Positions 6,024 to 9,771 of a DNA stretch of 9,771 bases are shown one piece after another. Every line of letters starts with the position of its first letter. Position 1 is the stretch's first letter. The notes under the pieces were generated by a model. The model was not told where the DNA came from. It searched no databases and saw only the letters and a program-made list of their open reading frames with translations. This stretch comes from Candidatus Bathyarchaeota archaeon (lineage in GTDB: Archaea; Thermoproteota; Bathyarchaeia; 40CM-2-53-6), in contig VBBE01000090.1 in NCBI GenBank assembly GCA_005884605.1, positions 1 to 9,771 of the forward strand, read 5' to 3'. The translations under genes and the position numbers were made by a program.

Positions 6024-6037
6024 TCCCGCCGGCGGCC
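6013..6037 (+). repeat. Copy 1 of duplicated tRNA-His 3' end
   Basis: This covers the end of the T-loop intron plus the 3' exon. It matches 7069-7093 at 22 of 25 bases; the three differences are all in the intron part. The exon part TCCCGCCGGCGGCC is identical. It also folds by itself as GGTGGGA / TCCCGCC. The two copies bracket the homing endonuclease gene. Confidence 0.85.
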
Positions 6038-6038
6038 C

Positions 6039-6962
6039 TCAACAATTAACAAGCATTGGAAGCTTTCGATTTAGATTTGATCCCAAACGCTTGTTGATTT
6101 CGCCTATGTCTTGGAGTATTGCTTCGCCCGTCACTCGCGGGAACCCAAAACGCGTGGTCATCCTATCAACCATAGCGACTAGATCGCTGGGAGCGATTGG
6201 CTTTGAGGTCGCAAGTCTTGAGGAATATCCGCAAAGGAACGACAAGCGGTCAACGATACTTGTTCGAGGCATGCATTCGCCTAGAGCTTCGAAGACCATC
6301 ATACGTGAAATATGCGACGGGTTTGAAAATCCGATTTCTCTCCTCCAAGTTTCGATATCCTCAGAACGGTTGATTTGCAGAATCTGTTGAAGGCTCGGGC
6401 TTCGGCCTTCATGAACGGACAGGGTGGACCGGCAGGATGCGCTAATGCCTAGATCAGCTCGCAGGAAGGTAGCGAGTTGTTCGATTACGAGACTCGCTTT
6501 CAGCTTTATCTGAATCCGTGGATATTTGTGGGGATTGTTTCTCCCGGCGTTGTAGAATCCGAGGACGCCGTCGGTTGCTAGAAGTTCTCTTGCAAGAGGT
6601 CTCATTAGATGGGCATCACTGCGTAAAGCTTCGGGAATTGAGAGGTTTCGTTTCCTTCCATTGGGAAGCCCTAGGATTTCGTGCTTGAAGAGTGCAACAG
6701 CTTTGTTTTGATATCTCAGGGAGATCCAGGTCCGTTCAGGGTTGATGTAGAACCCAGGTCGTTGGAGGTTGTACGCGGCGGAGATTGTCGGCATTACCGT
6801 GCCGATCAGGTAAAGCTGATCTTCGAGTGCATGTCCCGTCACTTCATATTGATAGGAGCCGTGGGGCCCTCCCCTCTTGATGGAGAGCCCGCCATCTCCG
6901 ATATGGATTCCAGTTTCGGCTGCCACATCAGGAGACAGATGGAACATCGAGGATGGGAACAT
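6039..6962 (-). CDS. LAGLIDADG homing endonuclease
   Basis: A 307-residue protein with two LAGLIDADG motifs: AAETGIHIGDGGL (residues 14-26, catalytic D23) and RELLATDGVLGF (125-136, catalytic D131). It therefore should act as a single-chain homing endonuclease with a long near-palindromic target. Family-like stretches follow each motif: RIQIKLKASLVIEQLATFLRADLGIS after the second, written here only as the segment at residues 149-174, and WRREIGFSNPSHISR (206-220), the usual C-terminal IGF module. Both catalytic acids are kept and the frame is open throughout, so it is probably active. The start is ATG 6962; ATG at residue 6 is an alternative. It runs opposite to the tRNAs, and its stop lies one base beyond the tRNA-His 3' end. 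A copy of that tRNA end lies 107-131 bases upstream of its start. It is not an intein (no splicing motifs or flanking extein) and, being antisense to the tRNA, not an ordinary sense-encoded intron ORF. No clear promoter is visible. Confidence 0.88.
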   Translation of the reverse strand: MFPSSMFHLSPDVAAETGIHIGDGGLSIKRGGPHGSYQYEVTGHALEDQLYLIGTVMPTISAAYNLQRPGFYINPERTWISLRYQNKAVALFKHEILGLPNGRKRNLSIPEALRSDAHLMRPLARELLATDGVLGFYNAGRNNPHKYPRIQIKLKASLVIEQLATFLRADLGISASCRSTLSVHEGRSPSLQQILQINRSEDIETWRREIGFSNPSHISRMMVFEALGECMPRTSIVDRLSFLCGYSSRLATSKPIAPSDLVAMVDRMTTRFGFPRVTGEAILQDIGEINKRLGSNLNRKLPMLVNC

Positions 6963-7032
6963 TACAGAATCTGATTGTCATTGCCCTTGCAAGGCTCACA
7001 GACGGAACCGAAAGTGTTTGTTGCTGCAAGGT

Positions 7033-7052
7033 GGAGGCTTCCCACAGCCTCC
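7033..7052. repeat. Perfect hairpin upstream of the homing endonuclease gene
   Basis: GGAGGCT (7033-7039) and AGCCTCC (7046-7052) form a 7-pair stem around a 6-base loop. It lies between the homing endonuclease start and the duplicated tRNA end. It could be part of the endonuclease mRNA leader or a relic of a tRNA anticodon arm; neither is established. Confidence 0.5.
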
Positions 7053-7068
7053 TTAGAAACACATTTCC

Positions 7069-7093
7069 AGGCGGGAAAGTCCCGCCGGCGGCC
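7069..7093 (+). repeat. Copy 2 of duplicated tRNA-His 3' end (displaced fragment)
   Basis: The exon part TCCCGCCGGCGGCC (7080-7093) is identical to the real tRNA-His 3' exon, including T60, T stem, acceptor strand and C73. The intron-like GGAA and a 3-base bulge AGT precede it, so a 3' splice site could still form. No 5' half of a tRNA lies upstream, so this is a fragment, not a gene. A weaker likeness to copy 1 extends back to about 7053 (shared AAACAC) and a little past 7093 (TCA-CA). Confidence 0.8.
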
Positions 7094-7143
7094 TCACCAC
7101 CACAGTCCAAACGGTTTCCGTGAAGGGCCGGACGCGCGAAAAT

Positions 7144-7188
7144 CGACCACCCCCCGGGGGGTCGAGAAAAGCATGCTTATTTTTCGAC
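7144..7188. terminator. Twin hairpin with T run, possible terminator
   Basis: The 12-base palindrome CCCCCCGGGGGG (7150-7161) is followed by a second stem, GTCGAGAAA (7161-7169) with TTTTTCGAC (7180-7188), one G-T pair, 10-base loop. The T tract at 7180-7184 and the hairpins resemble a transcription stop. The two stems share base G7161, so they would compete for it. It lies between the tRNA-His block and tRNA-Ala. No gene is seen in the 7094-7268 stretch; ACGG-TTT-CCGT (7111-7121) is another small hairpin there. Confidence 0.35.
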
Positions 7189-7291
7189 TCGCGATCGTCC
7201 GATGTTTCGCTCTGGTAGGCTGCTTCGTCAAAGGCTTTAACCCGGTAGAATATCGGATTCGGCCGAGTGGGCCGGTAGTTCAGCCTGGTAT

Positions 7292-7315
7292 GCTGACGAG
7301 CGTGGTCAGGCCGAA
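7292..7315 (+). other. tRNA-Ala intron 1, D arm (about 21/22)
   Basis: A 24-base intron. The inner helix pairs CTGAC (7293-7297) with GTCAG (7305-7309). The central helix pairs TGGT (7286-7289) with GCCG (7310-7313), with G-U pairs at both ends. Bulges are ATG (7290-7292) and AAG (7314-7316). Cutting after the second bulge base restores the D stem GTTC/GAAC. No outer helix forms, so the exact cut could shift by a base. Confidence 0.78.
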
Positions 7316-7331
7316 GAACGTCCGGTTTGCA

Positions 7332-7351
7332 AACCAGTTAATGGTCCAGAT
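7332..7351 (+). other. tRNA-Ala intron 2, anticodon loop (37/38)
   Basis: A 20-base intron at the canonical archaeal position. The inner helix pairs ACCA (7333-7336) with TGGT (7342-7345). The central helix TTTG (7326-7329) with CCAG (7346-7349) has one U-C mismatch. Bulges are CAA (7330-7332) and ATT (7350-7352). The outer helix is the anticodon stem. Confidence 0.8.
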
Positions 7352-7412
7352 TCCGGAAGGCCGCGGGTTCAAATCCCGCCCGGTCCACCAACTTTCAGTG
7401 CGAACCCGAAGG

Positions 7413-7650
7413 CTACCGGATCAACTTGATTCCCACTCCTATGACTATTGTTCCGGCCAGGACAGCCAAGAGGTCCAGTGAGTAGACACGGATGCATGTC
7501 AGTGGCCCCCGGACCGCAGCTAACGAAGGTGAATTCGCCCCAAAGCCCCAAGAGAACCGACACAGCACCCACGATGAGGAAGATCACTGCGACGAACTTC
7601 TTAGAAGTGACGCCGTAGATCAACGTTGAAGCCGACCCTTCCCGCCGCAC
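7413..7650 (-). pseudogene. Small two-helix membrane protein with a one-base frameshift
   Basis: The frame from GTG 7650 gives a first transmembrane helix (around KKFVAVIFLIVGAVSVLLGL, residues 17-36). It then turns into Gly/Pro/Cys-rich text and runs into the tRNA-Ala 3' end, stopping only at 7369. Skipping one base at the five-base C run on the plus strand (7506-7510; G run on the coding strand) gives a coherent second helix, DLLAVLAGTIVIGVGIKLIR, and a TAG stop at 7413-7415, before the tRNA. The corrected protein would be 78 residues with two membrane helices. The homopolymer site suggests either a sequencing error or a recent mutation. It starts 6 bases after the amidohydrolase stop, so it is the second gene of that operon. 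A later TTG (7623) is an alternative start. The family is not recognised. Confidence 0.65.
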
Positions 7651-7656
7651 AAAGAT

Positions 7657-8838
7657 CTATGCTACACGCCTTCCTTCTTGAAACACGTCCACGATCAACC
7701 GCAGTGCTCCGATATTCTCCAAGGGATTCGCGTCTAGTAGGACTAGGTCTGCGATCTTTCCTTCTTCGATCGTTCCGCGCTCGCTTTCGCCTATCAAGGC
7801 TGCTGCGCTGGAGGTCGCAGCGATGAGGGCATGGCGCGGCTCCATCCCACACTCGACCATCAATTCAGCCTCTCGCGCAATTCGACCGTGACGTGCAGCC
7901 CCACCGCCGGCATCAGTCCCCAACGCTATCCTCACGCCCGCTCCGATGGCGGCTGTGACTGCCGCACGCGATCCCTGTCGTAGATCCTCGGCCCGCTTCT
8001 TACGAGTCTCAGGCCAATCAACTGCCCGAGCGTAATAGATCATAGCGTCCCAGACAGACATGGTTGGGACAAGGTACGTCTTGTTCTTCACCATAGCCTC
8101 AAGATCGCCTGCTTCGAGAAACATCCCGTGCTCAAGCGAGTCGACGCCCGCGTGTGCGGCTATTCGACAGCTGGTCGGGTCGTTGGCGTGACATGCAATC
8201 TTGAATCCCGCCTTATGCGCTTCTTCGACGGCCACAGCAAGCAGTTTCTTGTCGAACGGAATATCCGGCGCGTCTTGCGGGCGGGCGCCTTCGTTCCAGC
8301 CAGCTAATGCAACCTTGATCAGGTCCGCTCCAGCCTCAATCTCCATTTTGATCGAGTTTCGTAGCTCGTCGGTTTCCTCGAATAGTCTCGCGAAGGATAC
8401 GTATGTGCCACGGTGGGCAATCCAAGTCCCCGCAGCGCGAATGCTCGGAGCGCGAATCTCGCCTGCCCGTGCTGCCCGTGCAAGCCTGATGCTAACCCCG
8501 TGAGGCGCGCCAACGTCTCGTGCGGTCGTAACGCCGCTTCGTAAACTGGTCTCGGCGAGTTCAACGGCACGCATTGAGATCTCGGGAAGGGGATCGGTAA
8601 ATCGCGCGATCCATTCGGGCCCGCCTGGACTGCTGTAGTGAACATGACAATCGATGAGTCCTGGAATCAATGTTCGAGCCCTGCCATCGACGACTCGAAC
8701 GGTAGCCCTGTTACCCCGCCATTGGGACGCAGGCCCTATCCAATGGATTCGTCCATCACGAATCTCGACGGACATTTTGGATTGCGCGGGCGAGCCGGTC
8801 CCATCCCAGAGGTGAACGTCGTCAATTAGGAGATGCAA
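7657..8838 (-). CDS. Metal-dependent amidohydrolase (imidazolonepropionase/Xaa-Pro dipeptidase-like)
   Basis: A 393-residue member of the amidohydrolase superfamily, with an N-terminal beta-sandwich half, a TIM barrel and a returning C-terminal strand. Motifs: VDGRARTLIPGLIDCHVH (metal ligands H65 and H67), SGVTTARDVG (101-110), LIKVALAG with K175 at the bridging-lysine position, ACHAND (H217), SLEHGMF (H237), LGTDAG (D309) and GTIEEGKIADLVLLDANPLE at the end. The set matches the COG1228-type hydrolases, which act on cyclic amides, dipeptides or similar C-N bonds; the substrate cannot be told from sequence. All metal ligands are present. The start is TTG 8838, supported by GAGGT six bases upstream and by the normal family N terminus (LLIDDVHLWDGTG). 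It probably forms an operon with the small membrane gene behind it and is divergent from the NAD(P)H-hydrate epimerase gene. Confidence 0.93.
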   Translation of the reverse strand: MHLLIDDVHLWDGTGSPAQSKMSVEIRDGRIHWIGPASQWRGNRATVRVVDGRARTLIPGLIDCHVHYSSPGGPEWIARFTDPLPEISMRAVELAETSLRSGVTTARDVGAPHGVSIRLARAARAGEIRAPSIRAAGTWIAHRGTYVSFARLFEETDELRNSIKMEIEAGADLIKVALAGWNEGARPQDAPDIPFDKKLLAVAVEEAHKAGFKIACHANDPTSCRIAAHAGVDSLEHGMFLEAGDLEAMVKNKTYLVPTMSVWDAMIYYARAVDWPETRKKRAEDLRQGSRAAVTAAIGAGVRIALGTDAGGGAARHGRIAREAELMVECGMEPRHALIAATSSAAALIGESERGTIEEGKIADLVLLDANPLENIGALRLIVDVFQEGRRVA

Positions 8839-8844
8839 TTCTTA

Positions 8845-8849
8845 ACCTC
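8845..8849 (-). promoter_or_regulatory. Ribosome binding site that fixes the TTG start of the amidohydrolase
   Basis: GAGGT on the minus strand lies six bases before TTG 8838. It supports this rare start codon over the next in-frame candidates. Confidence 0.65.
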
Positions 8850-8902
8850 ACAATCGCTCCATCTGCTTCAAGTTTTGAATATTCCTCAATCGTGGTATTT
8901 TG

Positions 8903-8909
8903 AATATAT
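8903..8909 (+). promoter_or_regulatory. TATA box for the NAD(P)H-hydrate epimerase gene
   Basis: AATATAT, within TTTTGAATATATC, is centred about 28 bases before the GTG start. That is the spacing for a leaderless or nearly leaderless archaeal mRNA, which fits the lack of a clear ribosome binding site. Confidence 0.55.
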
Positions 8910-8933
8910 CTGCCCGGCAATTGATGTGAGAGC

Positions 8934-9644
8934 GTGCAAGAGAAGGCTGGAATTGTCTACGTCACCTCTGACGAGATGCGTAGGATAGACGATGTCATAA
9001 TTCGAGAGTTCCAAGTGGATGTTCTCATGTTGATGGAGAACGCGGGCAGAGCCACAGCTATTATGGGCCTGCAGATGTTGCAAGGGAGAACTATCGGGAA
9101 GCGTGTTGCCTGCCTCGTTGGAGGAGGCAACAACGGCGGCGATGGAATGGTCGCTGCAAGACACTTAGCAAACTGGGGCGCCAACGTCGAGATGATTGTT
9201 GGCACAATCAAAGACAGGATGAAGAATGTACCACTTGGACAACTTCACATCCTCGAAAAGATGGGAATTCCGATCCTATCAACGCACTACATTCTGAGGG
9301 ATTATGATCTGCTTATCGATGGTCTCATTGGATATGGGCTTGAGGACAACCCTCGAGACAGAATAGCGACGATAATCAAAGACGCCAACGCGAGTGGGCG
9401 CCCGATTTTAGCACTGGATGTTCCTTCAGGAATGAACGCGACGACCGGTAAGGCTTACGACCCATGTATCAAGGCGACCGCAACCCTCACCTTAGCACTT
9501 CCAAAGACCGGGTTCCTTGCCCCAGGGGCTTCGCTGTATGTGGGCGATTTGTACCTCGCGGACATCTCGATACCCCGAAACGTTTACCAGCGCTTTGGAC
9601 AACAAAACATCCTCTTCCAGAAGGACTCACCGCTCAAGATCTAA
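8934..9644 (+). CDS. nnrE: NAD(P)H-hydrate epimerase (YjeF N-terminal domain), stand-alone
   Basis: Interconverts the R and S forms of damaged NAD(P)H hydrates so that the partner dehydratase (NnrD) can repair them. The 236-residue protein covers only the YjeF_N Rossmann-like domain: VTSDEMRRID at the N terminus, MENAG (34-38), the Gly-rich nucleotide loop VGGGNNGGDGMVAARHLA (62-79), LLIDGLIGYG (126-135) with the conserved Asp130, and ALDVPSGMNATTG (160-172). Many archaea and bacteria fuse this domain to the dehydratase; here the frame stops at TAA 9642-9644 with no dehydratase behind it in the window, so NnrD must be elsewhere. The start is GTG 8934, placed right after a TATA box, and in register with the usual N terminus. 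The protein is intact. It is divergent from the amidohydrolase gene across a 95-base promoter region. Confidence 0.93.
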   Translation: MQEKAGIVYVTSDEMRRIDDVIIREFQVDVLMLMENAGRATAIMGLQMLQGRTIGKRVACLVGGGNNGGDGMVAARHLANWGANVEMIVGTIKDRMKNVPLGQLHILEKMGIPILSTHYILRDYDLLIDGLIGYGLEDNPRDRIATIIKDANASGRPILALDVPSGMNATTGKAYDPCIKATATLTLALPKTGFLAPGASLYVGDLYLADISIPRNVYQRFGQQNILFQKDSPLKI

Positions 9645-9771
9645 GTTGTCCATTCATCACTGCCAACGCGTTAGGCAACGGGATTTCGATGTAAATTTTC
9701 CGGATCGGGGAATCATGGTCCCCTATCTGGTCGATAGGCAGTCTAGTCTTAAGGAATGGCTATTGAGATAG
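9645..9771. other. Non-coding 3' flank with hairpins
   Basis: No convincing gene; plus-strand frames here are continuations of out-of-frame readings of the epimerase gene. I see an imperfect hairpin at 9661-9677 (TGCC/GGCA around AACGCGTT) that may end the epimerase transcript. Two neighbouring stems follow: GGGGA/TCCCC (9707-9711, 9719-9723) and CCTATC/GATAGG (9722-9727, 9733-9738), which overlap by two bases. Their role is unknown. Confidence 0.4.

Larger units (their letters stand above)
5915..6037 (+). tRNA. tRNA-His(GUG) with two introns
   Basis: Acceptor GCCGCCG (5916-5922) pairs fully with CGGCGGC (6030-6036). The base before it is G5915, which can serve as G-1, and the discriminator is C6037; G-1 and C73 are the hallmarks of tRNA-His. 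D arm: GCGT, AGCTTGGTA, GCGC. Anticodon stem GAGGC (5943-5947) pairs with GTCTC (5982-5986). After removing intron 5951-5977 the loop reads CTGTGGA, with anticodon GUG and G37. The variable loop is TAGG. The T stem GCGGG (5991-5995) pairs with CCCGC (6025-6029), and after removing intron 6002-6023 the T loop is the canonical TTCAAAT. The mature body is 73 bases; CCA is not encoded. Reading the anticodon intron at the canonical 37/38 register would give GAA (Phe), but Phe needs A73, so His is preferred. The homing endonuclease gene ends two bases after C73. Confidence 0.9.
7269..7390 (+). tRNA. tRNA-Ala(UGC) with two introns, CCA encoded
   Basis: Acceptor GGGCCGG (7269-7275) pairs with CCGGTCC (7380-7386), including the G3-U70 pair that marks tRNA-Ala. 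Discriminator A7387 and CCA 7388-7390 follow. The D stem GTTC (7278-7281) pairs with GAAC (7316-7319) once the intron 7292-7315 is removed. The anticodon stem TCCGG (7321-7325) pairs perfectly with CCGGA (7353-7357). With intron 7332-7351 removed the loop is TTTGCAT, giving anticodon UGC. The variable loop is AGGCC, the T stem GCGGG/CCCGC and the T loop TTCAAAT. The mature body is 75 bases before CCA. If the intron were ignored, GCA (Cys) could be misread from the TTTGCAAA stretch; G3-U70 and the perfect stem favour Ala. A CTTTAA at 7233-7238 may be the TATA box. Confidence 0.92.

Noticed and set aside
5915..6037. Calling this gene tRNA-Phe(GAA)
   Set aside because: A canonical 37/38 cut gives GAA, but there is C73 with a possible G-1 (His identity), and the only good bulge-helix-bulge fold gives GUG.
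6039..6962. Homing endonuclease gene as an intein or as a sense intron ORF
   Set aside because: No splicing blocks or extein frame surround it, and it lies antisense to the tRNAs; it is treated as a free-standing gene next to a duplicated tRNA end.
7321..7337. Calling the second tRNA Cys(GCA) from TTTGCAAA
   Set aside because: The stem CCGGT/ACCAG has a mismatch and would leave a far too long variable loop; TCCGG/CCGGA with an intron is perfect and G3-U70 marks Ala.
7369..7412. C-terminal extension of the small membrane protein into tRNA-Ala
   Set aside because: It overlaps the tRNA T arm and acceptor on the other strand and has no helix or motif; the +1 frame ends sensibly at 7413.
6975..7481. 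168-residue plus-strand frame across the tRNA fragment and tRNA-Ala
   Set aside because: It overlaps the structured tRNA gene and repeats, and has no protein-like features; a chance frame.
1..9771. CRISPR array or cas genes
   Set aside because: No regularly spaced repeats and no cas-like proteins; TnpB is the only related nuclease.

Overview
The window looks archaeal, probably from a TACK-type lineage, although the exact group cannot be fixed from the sequence alone. The main reason is two adjacent tRNA genes, each interrupted by two short introns that fold into bulge-helix-bulge motifs. Supporting signs are an archaeal-type endonuclease III, a LAGLIDADG homing endonuclease, TATA-like boxes about 25-35 bases upstream of starts, short or absent leaders, and frequent TTG/GTG starts. 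Base composition is near 50% GC.

Layout: (1) 1-764, minus: N-terminal half of sufB (Fe-S cluster assembly), cut by the window edge. (2) about 784-2100, minus: an IS200/IS605-type element with a lone TnpB RNA-guided nuclease; its 3' end, with two good hairpins (a candidate omega-RNA), lies just upstream of sufB. (3) 2300-2482, plus: a 60-residue zinc-ribbon protein. (4) 2551-5234, minus: a two-gene base-excision-repair operon, nfo (endonuclease IV) then nth (endonuclease III), joined by an ATGA overlap. nfo is interrupted by a 377-residue intein with a LAGLIDADG endonuclease domain, inserted inside the zinc-binding DTCH motif of the active site. (5) 5366-5623, minus: a two-helix membrane protein of unknown function. 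(6) 5915-6037, plus: tRNA-His(GUG) with one intron inside the anticodon and one in the T loop. (7) 6039-6962, minus: a LAGLIDADG homing endonuclease gene ending one base past the tRNA-His 3' end; about 25 bases of that tRNA end are repeated on its other side at 7069-7093. (8) 7269-7390, plus: tRNA-Ala(UGC) with a D-loop intron and an anticodon-loop intron. (9) 7413-8838, minus: an amidohydrolase followed by a small two-helix membrane protein that carries a one-base frameshift. (10) 8934-9644, plus: a stand-alone NAD(P)H-hydrate epimerase, divergent from the amidohydrolase.

The host genes are housekeeping: Fe-S assembly, repair of oxidised and abasic DNA, tRNAs and nicotinamide nucleotide repair. 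Laid over them are three nuclease-based selfish elements of different kinds: TnpB, an intein with its endonuclease, and a tRNA-associated LAGLIDADG gene. Each sits at or next to a conserved host locus. The nfo intein and the homing endonuclease bracketed by copies of the tRNA-His end are the most unusual items.
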